A DNA stretch of 32,186 bases. It comes from a virus. Every line of letters begins with the position of its first letter. Positions within the stretch are counted from its first letter, which is position 1. A program made the translations under genes and the position numbers. The notes under the pieces are model-generated. The model had not been told where the DNA came from. It was given only the letters and a program-made list of their open reading frames with translations, and did not search any database. The stretch spans positions 1-32,186 of the IMG/VR virus record IMGVR_UViG_3300025889_000543; one strand, 5' to 3'. Of this stretch, positions 13,567 through 19,219 are shown in pieces.

Positions 13567-13597
13567 ACCCGGCTGAGAGCCATACCGGCTCCGGGGT
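13567..13597 (+). promoter_or_regulatory. Structured 5' leader of the 72-aa gene
   Basis: An inner hairpin, GAGCC-ATACC-GGCTC (13577-13591), is enclosed by complementary ACCC (13567-13570) and GGGT (13594-13597). The SD AGGGAGG begins about 12 bases later. It may control translation. I do not recognise a known riboswitch class. Confidence 0.4.
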
Positions 13598-13619
13598 AGG
13601 TAGGCCAAGGGAGGCTCTT

Positions 13620-13838
13620 ATGAGCGCTCATGTTTCTTCTGCTGGCGTTGTCGCCAAGTTCTCCACCATCGCAGGCGGCACCTGGATTGAGGTGCGGGAG
13701 ACGCCGCTTGGTACGACGCGCGTCTGGCGTTTCGACGACCAAGGCCGCGCTGAATGGGCGGATCTTGCGGAACTGCAAGCCGGTAATGCCCGCTGGTACG
13801 GGCACCAGTTTACCGCAAAGGACTTCATCCTTTGCTAA
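13620..13838 (+). CDS. Moron-like small protein (72 aa)
   Basis: The protein starts MSAHVSSAGVVAKFSTIAGG and contains TWIEVRETPLGTTRVWRFDD and WADLAELQAGNARWYGHQF. It looks like a small beta-rich domain, with no family recognised. SD AGGGAGG lies six bases before ATG 13620; a longer TTG-started frame is rejected. The gene has its own promoter, leader and strong terminator within an otherwise continuous operon, the hallmark of a moron. Such genes often alter host properties or defence, but there is no direct evidence here. Confidence 0.72.
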   Translation: MSAHVSSAGVVAKFSTIAGGTWIEVRETPLGTTRVWRFDDQGRAEWADLAELQAGNARWYGHQFTAKDFILC

Positions 13839-13845
13839 CCAACAC

Positions 13846-13873
13846 GCGGGGCTCAGAGCCCCGCTTTTTTTTT
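13846..13873 (+). terminator. Rho-independent terminator after the 72-aa gene
   Basis: GCGGGGC (13846-13852), loop TCAGA, GCCCCGC (13858-13864), then nine T (13865-13873). This is a textbook terminator inside the rightward operon, followed immediately by a new promoter. Confidence 0.93.
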
Positions 13874-13885
13874 GATCTTGCTCTA

Positions 13886-13931
13886 AAAAAAGGTTGACGT
13901 TTGTCCGGGAAGGTTTAAATTAAGGACATGG
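13886..13931. repeat. 46-bp promoter repeat, copy 2
   Basis: Second copy of the 13501-13546 repeat (42 of 46 identical). It contains the promoter for the genes from 13974 onward. Confidence 0.85.
13894..13921 (+). promoter_or_regulatory. Promoter for the 13974-18367 genes
   Basis: TTGACG (13894-13899), 16 bp, TAAATT (13916-13921). It restarts transcription after the terminator at 13873. Downstream, 13928-13976 repeats the leader of the first rightward gene. Confidence 0.62.
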
Positions 13932-13973
13932 CAAACGGAATGAGCCGACCGCCACCAACCTGGAGAAAAGAAC

Positions 13974-14201
13974 ATGACCCCCAACACTGAAAAGCTCTTC
14001 AAAGAACTGGCAGAAGATGCAGGCAACTGGAGCGGAACCCCACTGCTGGACATCACCGCTGCCCAGCGCGGCAACCTAACTGATCTGAAAAAGCTCGGGT
14101 TGGTCACAACCTGGAGGGACGAAGGTTGTGACTGGGTGGATTTCACCGACGCAGGGAAGGCTTTGGCCGCGGAAATGGGAGTTCGGTATTTTCAAGATTA
14201 G
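13974..14201 (+). CDS. Hypothetical winged-helix-like protein (75 aa)
   Basis: The protein begins MTPNTEKLFKELAEDAGNWS and has LLDITAAQRGNLTDLKKLGL followed by VTTWRDEGCDWVDFTDAGKA. The helix-then-hairpin pattern and a final FTDAGKALA resemble a small winged helix of the MarR type, but this is by eye only. GGAGAAAAGAAC leads into ATG 13974. It is the first gene of the third rightward unit. No catalytic motif is visible. Confidence 0.7.
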   Translation: MTPNTEKLFKELAEDAGNWSGTPLLDITAAQRGNLTDLKKLGLVTTWRDEGCDWVDFTDAGKALAAEMGVRYFQD

Positions 14202-14225
14202 AGGCGCGCTGAAGCCTCACAACCC

Positions 14226-14245
14226 GCGGAGGCTTCGGCCTCCGC
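14226..14245 (+). other. UUCG tetraloop hairpin 1
   Basis: GCGGAGGC-TTCG-GCCTCCGC is a perfect 8-bp stem closed by the extra-stable C(UUCG)G loop. It sits six bases before the SD AGGAG of the 14263 gene. An identical copy is at 14596-14615. Confidence 0.8.
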
Positions 14246-14262
14246 CACCAAGGAGATAGAAG

Positions 14263-14589
14263 ATGGAACGCACACCGATTACAGATGCAGGCGTAGTTGA
14301 TATTGAGGGCAACGGTTATTTTTCAGTTGTCGCGTCCACCGCAGCCGGTAATAATTTCGTTCTTTGTCATTCATTTGACAGCGAGGGTTCTGCCGAAGCC
14401 ACCGCTCGCAGGGTTCTCGACGCCGGGTCAATCGACGAGGCGCGCTGGGTTTTTTGGCGCACCACTTACGGTTCAGCGGCGTTTGAGGCCGAAGAGGCAG
14501 AGGCTTATATGTACGCATCCGCCATTCGCTCGGGCGCTTGCTCGGAAGATGATCCTTCCATACCGGAGAACATCCGCACATTGCTTTGA
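14263..14589 (+). CDS. Hypothetical protein (108 aa)
   Basis: An acidic protein starting MERTPITDAGVVDIEGNGYF with Ala/Glu-rich middle and EEAEAYMYASAIRSGACSED near the end. No recognised domain. AAGGAG lies seven bases before ATG 14263, itself just after a UUCG hairpin, and another UUCG hairpin follows the stop. The AEATARRVLDAG segment suggests a helix, but the role is unknown. Confidence 0.7.
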   Translation: MERTPITDAGVVDIEGNGYFSVVASTAAGNNFVLCHSFDSEGSAEATARRVLDAGSIDEARWVFWRTTYGSAAFEAEEAEAYMYASAIRSGACSEDDPSIPENIRTLL

Positions 14590-14595
14590 TCAACC

Positions 14596-14615
14596 GCGGA
14601 GGCTTCGGCCTCCGC
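14596..14615 (+). other. UUCG tetraloop hairpin 2
   Basis: This is an exact copy of the stem and loop at 14226-14245. It lies between the 108-aa gene and the SD GGAG of the 14637 gene. Confidence 0.8.
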
Positions 14616-14636
14616 CGCCAACTTGGAGAAACGAAC

Positions 14637-14867
14637 ATGGCTAAAATTGACACGATAGAAACGCTGACCGATTTTTTCGATAAATTGGATTTATTCGAAA
14701 AATACACCGTCAAAGAATTGCTGGAGCACTTCGTGTGCATTGACGGGGTCGTGTACGAGAGAGGAGATTTACACCAGTGCAAGGGCTGCGATGCCTACGC
14801 CCCGGTCCAGGTCGATATGGGTCGATTCGACCATTGCCAGGAGTGCGAACATGAAAATGCTCTGTAA
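14637..14867 (+). CDS. Small zinc-ribbon-like protein (76 aa)
   Basis: The protein starts MAKIDTIETLTDFFDKLDLF and ends with two cysteine pairs, CKGC and CQEC, separated by about 17 residues, a plausible zinc ribbon. GGAGAAACGAAC precedes ATG 14637. An in-frame start at 14586 would run through the UUCG hairpin and is rejected. It overlaps the following 25-aa gene. Possible roles are nucleic-acid or protein binding; none can be shown. Confidence 0.7.
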   Translation: MAKIDTIETLTDFFDKLDLFEKYTVKELLEHFVCIDGVVYERGDLHQCKGCDAYAPVQVDMGRFDHCQECEHENAL

Positions 14868-14928
14868 TATCCTCGAACTGGCGTGGCTCATTGCTGGCCT
14901 GTCCGCCTGCCTGATGTTCATCCTATGA
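14851..14928 (+). CDS. Single-span membrane micropeptide (25 aa)
   Basis: The ORF reads MKMLCNILELAWLIAGLSAC LMFIL, with one hydrophobic stretch long enough to cross the inner membrane. AGGAG lies eight bases before ATG 14851. Its stop overlaps the next start as ATGA, so both ends are coupled to neighbours. It overlaps the zinc-ribbon-like gene by 17 bp. Small membrane proteins in early phage operons sometimes block superinfection or lysis, but no role is shown here. Confidence 0.5.
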   Translation: MKMLCNILELAWLIAGLSACLMFIL

Positions 14929-15125
14929 CCGATACAGATACTTTGATGGCCGTCATCCGGGTGCTGAAGGAACGGCACCCGGAAAAGCGCTCGCCGACTT
15001 TGCAGGAGATTGCCGATTACATGGGCATCAGCAAACAGGCCGCGCATCAGCGCACCAAAGTCGCCGAGCGACACGGGCTCATCTCGGTCATACCGCGCAA
15101 GCACAGAGGGATCATCTTACTGTGA
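14925..15125 (+). CDS. Winged helix-turn-helix regulator (66 aa)
   Basis: The protein MTDTDTLMAVIRVLKERHPE continues SPTLQEIADYMGISKQAAHQ RTKVAERHGLI, matching the LexA-type N-terminal winged helix (helix, turn, recognition helix, wing SVIPRKHRG). It lacks a peptidase domain, so it is a DNA-binding module only. ATG 14925 overlaps the preceding stop, and its own stop overlaps the GTG start of the GcrA-like gene (GTGA). It may regulate middle or late genes. Confidence 0.75.
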   Translation: MTDTDTLMAVIRVLKERHPEKRSPTLQEIADYMGISKQAAHQRTKVAERHGLISVIPRKHRGIILL

Positions 15126-15673
15126 AAAGGTGGACTGAGGACGAGGTCGAGCATCTCAAACGCATGTGGCTCGCACCGGGCCATACAGCCAGCGCGATTG
15201 CGCGGGAGATGCATCGAAGCCGAGAGAGCATAATTCGCAAGGCCCGATATCTGGATCTACCAAAACGGGTCGTAAATGCCGACGCCGTGCGCAAACACAA
15301 GGATGCCGTGCGCGAGATCGTTCGCGAGGGGTATGACCGTGGCCGCACTGTTGAAGAGATCGTCTGCAACCTATCTGACGCCGGCCACCAGATGACCAAA
15401 AACGCGGTCATCGGCCTAGCCAACCGCATGGGCCTGAAGAATAAAAAAGGACAGAAGTATCTGCCATACGGCACACCCCCGCCAAAGAACACAGAGGCGC
15501 AGGTGCGAAGCTGTCAATGGGTCAAGCAAATCGATCCTGGCTACCCGCCAAAAGTCGAATACTGCCACCGGAAAGCCGGTGAAGGCGGTGTCTGGTGCCA
15601 GCAGCACCGGGAAATCGTGTACGTCAAACGAGAGGAGATGCCGAAATGGCTGCGAAAACTAGCGTCGGGGTGA
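15122..15673 (+). CDS. GcrA-family transcription factor
   Basis: GcrA is an alphaproteobacterial sigma70 partner that responds to adenine-methylated GANTC sites. This 183-aa version has a GcrA-like N-terminal helix-turn-helix (WTEDEVEHLKRMW, 4-16, then ASAIAREMHRSRESI). A second related segment, MTKNAVIGLANRMGL (91-105), closely resembles the GcrA signature. The C-terminal zinc-like domain has C131 (SCQW), C148, C159 and H162 (WCQQH), as in GcrA. The HTH appears duplicated relative to host GcrA. GTG 15122 is used with AGAGGGA upstream. A phage copy could redirect host RNA polymerase to phage or cell-cycle promoters. Confidence 0.82.
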   Translation: MKRWTEDEVEHLKRMWLAPGHTASAIAREMHRSRESIIRKARYLDLPKRVVNADAVRKHKDAVREIVREGYDRGRTVEEIVCNLSDAGHQMTKNAVIGLANRMGLKNKKGQKYLPYGTPPPKNTEAQVRSCQWVKQIDPGYPPKVEYCHRKAGEGGVWCQQHREIVYVKREEMPKWLRKLASG

Positions 15674-15771
15674 CGTGGCGACCTGAGCCCAAACCAAAGC
15701 GGCGGACCAAGCCTGCGCCGTTTAATCACCGCAAGAAAGTCGGGCCGAAATCCAAATGGAGGAAACGATGA
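15646..15771 (+). CDS. Small, highly basic protein (41 aa)
   Basis: ATG 15646, with GAGGAG eight bases upstream, encodes MAAKTSVGVTWRPEPKPKRR followed by a Lys/Arg/Pro-rich tail ending KWRKR. The net charge is strongly positive, as in nucleic-acid-binding peptides. It overlaps the end of the GcrA-like gene in another frame and its stop overlaps the dCMP deaminase ATG (ATGA). The clean SD and overlapping starts support it as real. It could bind RNA, DNA or the polymerase. Confidence 0.6.
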   Translation: MAAKTSVGVTWRPEPKPKRRTKPAPFNHRKKVGPKSKWRKR

Positions 15772-16232
15772 GCCTCGAGACAAGTGCGCGATGGCATGCC
15801 CACTGGCTAAAGATCGCCAGGGCGTATGCCGACCGCTCGAAAGACCCAAGCACCAAGGTTGGCTGCATTGCCGTCCGGGACCGAGCCCAGATCGCAGCCG
15901 GCTATAACGGCCTGCCTCGCGGTGTCGTCGATCACCCAGACCGATACGCCGATCGTGACACAAAGCTGGCCATGACTGTTCACAGCGAAGGCAACCTTGT
16001 CGCTGACGCCGCCAGACGCGGCGTAAGCCTGGACGGCGCAACTGTCTACATCACGCATCCTCCGTGCAGCCATTGCGCAGGCCTGCTGATCCAAGCTGGC
16101 GTCGCGAAAATACTGCACCCACCGGTCGAGCGAGAGTTTCTTGCTCGCTGGGATCAAAAAGTCCAGCGGCAAATGTACTTGGAAACGGGCGTGCTCTGCA
16201 TGGAAATCAGCGAGGAGATCGCATCATCGTGA
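15768..16232 (+). CDS. dCMP deaminase
   Basis: This 154-aa protein is a deoxycytidylate deaminase-family zinc enzyme that converts dCMP to dUMP for thymidylate synthesis. Zinc and catalytic residues are H72 and E74 (HSEGN) and C100 and C103 (PPCSHC). KDPSTKVGCIAV is the usual N-terminal block and RGVVDHPDRYADRDTK precedes the active site. GGAGG lies upstream of ATG 15768. ThyX is encoded two genes downstream, giving the dCMP to dUMP to dTMP path. Host specificity is not shown. Confidence 0.93.
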   Translation: MSLETSARWHAHWLKIARAYADRSKDPSTKVGCIAVRDRAQIAAGYNGLPRGVVDHPDRYADRDTKLAMTVHSEGNLVADAARRGVSLDGATVYITHPPCSHCAGLLIQAGVAKILHPPVEREFLARWDQKVQRQMYLETGVLCMEISEEIASS

Positions 16233-16414
16233 CCGGGATCATCACGACATACTACGGCCTTGAGGCCGACCGAACGGCGGAAATCTATCATTCGCTTGAG
16301 GGGTACTCGGTCGTCTGCCGAGAGGGCAGCGATATCATTAGTTGCGTGACCGCGCCAAGCCGCGGAGATGCGGATGCGGTTGCAGAGGAATGGACACGAT
16401 GCACGAAGAAGTAA
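16229..16414 (+). CDS. Hypothetical protein (61 aa)
   Basis: A GTG at 16229 overlaps the dCMP deaminase stop (GTGA). The 61-aa product contains GIITTYYGLEADRTAEIYHS and a Cys-containing middle, ending DAVAEEWTRCTKK. It has no recognised domain. AGGAG about eleven bases upstream and coupling support it. It overlaps the ThyX gene by 16 bp. A longer frame from 16064 runs within the deaminase and is rejected. Confidence 0.6.
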   Translation: MTGIITTYYGLEADRTAEIYHSLEGYSVVCREGSDIISCVTAPSRGDADAVAEEWTRCTKK

Positions 16415-17061
16415 AACTAACCGGCTACAGCCGCAGGATCGGCGCACAGCCTGATGAGACGCTTGGCGACCAGATCGCCTACTATGCCCGCGTGAGTAAT
16501 CCGACATCGGCGGATATGGGCAAAGGCAACGACAAGTTGATTAGCTATCTGATCCGGCACAAGCACTGGAGCCCGTTTGAGATGGTGTCAGCGACCGTGA
16601 AGATCACAAGCACGCGTGACATCATCCGTCAGATATTGCGGCATCGCTCGTTCTCGTTCCAGGAGTTTTCTCAGCGGTACAGCGCAACCGAGACCACCGG
16701 AGCCGTGCGAGAAACGCGGCTACAGGACCACACCAACCGTCAAAACAGCCTGGAAACTGACGACAAAGCGCTCGACGACTGGTGGGTCGAGAAGCAGCGC
16801 GCGGTCATGGGCAGCACTTTCGAGCTTTATGACCAAGCGTTGAAGCGCGGCATCGCCAAAGAACAGGCGCGCGCGATCTTGCCGGAAGGTCTGACGCGCA
16901 GCACGATATTTATGTCCGGCTCAATCCGGTCATGGCTTCACTATTGCGAACTGCGCACTGGGCCGGAGACGCAGAAGGAGCACCGCGAGATCGCTGCTGC
17001 GTGCGCAGTCCAGATCGCCCGCGTATTTCCCCAGATCGTCGGAGTGTTGCAGCATGACTGA
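16399..17061 (+). CDS. thyX: Flavin-dependent thymidylate synthase
   Basis: ThyX makes dTMP from dUMP using FAD and methylene-tetrahydrofolate. The 220-aa protein shows the diagnostic RHRSFSFQEFSQRYS (RHRx7S) motif and SPFEMVSATVKI before it, with ARAILPEGLTRSTIFMSGS later. ATG 16399 has GAGGA about nine bases upstream; an in-frame ATG at 16390 is less well spaced. Together with the dCMP deaminase it would increase thymidine nucleotide supply for phage DNA. It overlaps the next gene by 8 bp. Confidence 0.96.
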   Translation: MHEEVKLTGYSRRIGAQPDETLGDQIAYYARVSNPTSADMGKGNDKLISYLIRHKHWSPFEMVSATVKITSTRDIIRQILRHRSFSFQEFSQRYSATETTGAVRETRLQDHTNRQNSLETDDKALDDWWVEKQRAVMGSTFELYDQALKRGIAKEQARAILPEGLTRSTIFMSGSIRSWLHYCELRTGPETQKEHREIAAACAVQIARVFPQIVGVLQHD

Positions 17062-17869
17062 CGCGCTATACAACGAGGTTGACCCCTATCCAGCGGCCTG
17101 GCTGCGCAACCTGATCGCTGCCGATCACATCCCGCCGGGGCATGTCGATGAGCGCAACATCGCCGATCTAACCGCGAACGATGTGAGTGATCGCGCCCAA
17201 GTCCATTTCTTTGCCGGCATCGGAGGATGGAACCATGCCTTGGAATTGGCCGGATGGCCAGCAGCTAGACCTGTTTGGACAGGATCATGCCCCTGCCAGC
17301 CCTTCTCAGTCGCCGGGAAAGGACTCGGAACCGACGACGCCCGCCATCTCTGGCCCGAAATGCGCCGCCTCATCGGCGAGTGTCGTCCTCCAATCGTCTT
17401 TGGAGAGCAAGTTGCAGGCCGCGCTGGACGTGAATGGCTCGCCGGAGTACGCGCTGACTTGGAAGAACTGGGTTATGCAGTCGGGGCCAGCGATCTGTGC
17501 GCTCCGGGCGCGGGCGCACCGCATATCCGTCAGCGTCTCTATTGGGGTGCAATCAGGCTGGCCGACGCCAACCAGCGGGAACGCGGATGGGCCGCAAATG
17601 GCCAAGGGCGCCAGCACGACGGGCAGACGACCGGACGGCAGCAAGGCGACGGTTTCGCTCAATCAAGTGGCGCAAGCGGCTGGGCCGATTCAGTCTGGCA
17701 CGAATGCCTTGACGGAAAAGCCCGCCGGATACCGTCTGAACCCGAACTTTTCCCGCTGGCTGATGGGGTTCCCGGCAGAGTGGGCCAACTGCGCGCCTAC
17801 GGCAACGCCATCGTCCCGCAAGTCGCGGCGACGTTCATAACAGCTTTCATGGGGGCATGTAATGAATAA
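17054..17869 (+). CDS. DNA cytosine-C5 methyltransferase
   Basis: This is a 271-aa C5-methyltransferase. Motif I is HFFAGIGGW (51-59) for SAM, motif IV is GSCPCQPFS with catalytic C81, VFGEQV (115-120) stands in for the ENV box, and APHIRQRLYW and YGNAIVPQVA occur later. The N-terminus (YNEVDPYPAAWLRNLIAADH) is typical of phage Dcm-type enzymes. It methylates cytosine in an unknown target, perhaps protecting phage DNA. Another apparently real ORF lies inside it in a different frame (17235-17840). It overlaps ThyX and the following XRE gene. Confidence 0.92.
   Translation: MTDALYNEVDPYPAAWLRNLIAADHIPPGHVDERNIADLTANDVSDRAQVHFFAGIGGWNHALELAGWPAARPVWTGSCPCQPFSVAGKGLGTDDARHLWPEMRRLIGECRPPIVFGEQVAGRAGREWLAGVRADLEELGYAVGASDLCAPGAGAPHIRQRLYWGAIRLADANQRERGWAANGQGRQHDGQTTGRQQGDGFAQSSGASGWADSVWHECLDGKARRIPSEPELFPLADGVPGRVGQLRAYGNAIVPQVAATFITAFMGACNE
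17235..17840 (+). CDS. Second ORF fully inside the methyltransferase gene (overprinted)
   Basis: In the +1 frame relative to the methyltransferase, ATG 17235 encodes 201 aa starting MPWNWPDGQQLDLFGQDHAP. The SD GGAGG (17222-17226) is eight bases upstream and is part of the codons for the GIGGW SAM motif. The protein contains a block SPEYALTWKNWVMQSGPAIC ALRARAHRIS and GWPTPTSGNADG, which I recognise as a recurring phage/prophage hypothetical family of the DLFG...LTWK...SGWPTPT type. Both frames look family-like, so this is probably genuine dual coding. Function is unknown; it is Ser/Pro-rich and lacks catalytic motifs. Confidence 0.7.
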   Translation: MPWNWPDGQQLDLFGQDHAPASPSQSPGKDSEPTTPAISGPKCAASSASVVLQSSLESKLQAALDVNGSPEYALTWKNWVMQSGPAICALRARAHRISVSVSIGVQSGWPTPTSGNADGPQMAKGASTTGRRPDGSKATVSLNQVAQAAGPIQSGTNALTEKPAGYRLNPNFSRWLMGFPAEWANCAPTATPSSRKSRRRS

Positions 17870-18131
17870 TAACCGCTTGGAAATCATGGACGGCTTCCGC
17901 CAGCGCCTGCAACGAGCCATGGATGTCCGCGGTTATTCGCAGCACGACACCGCCCGCGCGACTACGCTTTCTCGACAGGCGATCACGCAGATGGTTGCCC
18001 CGGAGACATGTCATCGGGCTCGCAAGATGGGGCCTAAACTATATCAACTAACGCTGCTGGCTGCCGGACTGCGGGTCGATCCAGGCTGGCTGGCGTTTGG
18101 CTATGGCAACCCGCCGGAGGCTAGAGACTGA
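17862..18131 (+). CDS. XRE-type helix-turn-helix regulator
   Basis: This 89-aa protein contains FRQRLQRAMDVRGYSQHDTA followed by RATTLSRQAITQMVAP, a lambda-repressor-like HTH with the recognition helix SRQAITQM. A C-terminal stretch LTLLAAGLRVDPGWLAFG fits the usual XRE extension. It has no peptidase domain. ATG 17862 overlaps the methyltransferase stop by 8 bp. It may repress early promoters or switch transcription. The next gene starts at TGATG. Confidence 0.8.
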   Translation: MNNNRLEIMDGFRQRLQRAMDVRGYSQHDTARATTLSRQAITQMVAPETCHRARKMGPKLYQLTLLAAGLRVDPGWLAFGYGNPPEARD

Positions 18132-18367
18132 TGCAAATCCGACACGAAACGCTCATGCGGATATATCGGCAGACGCAGGACATCTGCGACAAGAAAGAAT
18201 TGCTCATATCAGACGTGATGCGCCTGATCGAAAAGGCGATAGAGAGCAACGAACGCGGGTATTCACTGGCCCTAGAAATTCCCCATCAGTGGACGGATCA
18301 CTCGCTCCACACCATATTTTTGCCGCTGGACGAGGCTGAGTTCAGCGACCGAATTGACGAGGCGTAA
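18131..18367 (+). CDS. Hypothetical protein (78 aa), last rightward gene
   Basis: Start ATG 18131 overlaps the XRE stop (TGATG). The protein begins MQIRHETLMRIYRQTQDICD and contains KELLISDVMRLIEKAIESNE, two probable helices, then a short hydrophobic tail. No family recognised. Its last 26 bp overlap, tail to tail, the converging transglycosylase gene, and a perfect palindrome (18362-18375) covers the stop. Confidence 0.7.
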   Translation: MQIRHETLMRIYRQTQDICDKKELLISDVMRLIEKAIESNERGYSLALEIPHQWTDHSLHTIFLPLDEAEFSDRIDEA

Positions 18368-18935
18368 ATTTACGCTGAACAAACGCTCGATATGCGCCAA
18401 CGGGATCTCGCCGAGGCTGTGGAGGGCTTGGCGGGGTCCGCTCGGTTAGATCCATTATAGGCCTAAGAAACGCATCAGGCTGCGGCATAGGGATTTTATA
18501 TGCCGCCTGATTCTTCGGCATATCGAGCGGACTTGCAAAGTCAGGTAATCGGTCGCGCTTACCGTATTTTTCCAAAATTGTCGAAACATATTTTTGAGTC
18601 TCCCGAAACGGCGGGATGCCGCCATATTCTCTAACGCGACGGGGGCCGGCATTGTATGCCGCCAGGGCCAATCCGATATCGCCACCAAATGCGTCGATCT
18701 GCTGGCGCAAATAGCGAGCGCCTCCCCGCAGGTTATCGACCGGGTCGTATGGATCGACGCCAAGCTCTCTGGCCGTGCTTGGCATTAGCTGGGCCATACC
18801 AATAGCGCCCTTGCCAGCGTCCGGTGGATTTTCCCGGAAGCTGCTTTCCCGGCCAATCACTAGTTCGAAAAGGTCTGGGTCAACCCCTTCCATTTCTGCA
18901 ATTTGGCGGATCAGCGTGCTGTACTTTGACGGCAT
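18342..18935 (-). CDS. Lytic transglycosylase (SLT family)
   Basis: This 197-aa muralytic enzyme cleaves the glycan strands of peptidoglycan. The catalytic Glu is E30 (VIGRESSFREN), followed by GAIGMAQLMPSTAREL and ALAAYNAGPRRV, the SLT signature blocks. A Pro-rich C-terminal tail of about 60 residues has no known role. ATG 18935 is preceded by AGGGAG and overlaps the upstream stop as TAATG. It could be a lysis enzyme or a virion-associated enzyme that opens the wall during entry. It is the last leftward gene and converges with the rightward operon. Confidence 0.92.
   Translation of the reverse strand: MPSKYSTLIRQIAEMEGVDPDLFELVIGRESSFRENPPDAGKGAIGMAQLMPSTARELGVDPYDPVDNLRGGARYLRQQIDAFGGDIGLALAAYNAGPRRVREYGGIPPFRETQKYVSTILEKYGKRDRLPDFASPLDMPKNQAAYKIPMPQPDAFLRPIMDLTERTPPSPPQPRRDPVGAYRAFVQRKFTPRQFGR
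18362..18375. repeat. Perfect 14-bp palindrome at convergent gene ends
   Basis: GCGTAAATTTACGC covers the stop codon of the 78-aa gene and lies inside the transglycosylase gene. It lacks a U-tract and may be a regulatory site or chance. Confidence 0.4.
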
Positions 18936-19219
18936 TACCACTTCTCCCTATCGGCCCAATACGCCGCCGACATTTTTCCCTTGGCGATGTTTTTTGCATG
19001 GCGGGCCTTGAAGGACGCCCGCTTTTTCTTCATCGCCTCGCTCTCGCCTTTTTTGGGCGCGCCAGCGGTCTTGGCACCTTGCTCGCCAAAACGGATCGTC
19101 TTGATCTTGTCGCCGACCTTGGCCACGACAATGTGGGACTTTTTCGGGTGGCTAGGTGTCCGTTTCGGCTCGTTATAACCGGACACGCCGGCTCGTTTTA
19201 GGCGTGCGTCGTCAGGCAT
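18935..19219 (-). CDS. Conserved podophage protein of unknown function (94 aa)
   Basis: The protein is very basic and highly characteristic: RAGVSGYNEPKRTPSHPKKS, then HIVVAKVGDKIKTIRFGEQG and SFKARHAKNIAKGKMSAAYW. Very similar sequences occur across podophages (the DUF6321 type), usually unassigned. ATG 19219 overlaps the upstream M15 gene end by 8 bp. Its place between two wall-degrading enzymes is suggestive, but a nucleic-acid-binding or virion role is equally possible given its charge. Confidence 0.85.
   Translation of the reverse strand: MPDDARLKRAGVSGYNEPKRTPSHPKKSHIVVAKVGDKIKTIRFGEQGAKTAGAPKKGESEAMKKKRASFKARHAKNIAKGKMSAAYWADREKW

Noticed and set aside
13562-13600. Possible TPP riboswitch because of CTGAGAG
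   Set aside because: The other conserved TPP segments are absent, and the gene has no thiamine link. It is kept only as an unknown leader structure.
13548-13619. TTG-started extension of the 72-aa gene
   Set aside because: It would translate through the structured leader. AGGGAGG is correctly placed for ATG 13620.
17306-17662. Leftward ORF of 118 aa in the methyltransferase region
   Set aside because: No SD and no family resemblance. It is a by-product of the two rightward frames.
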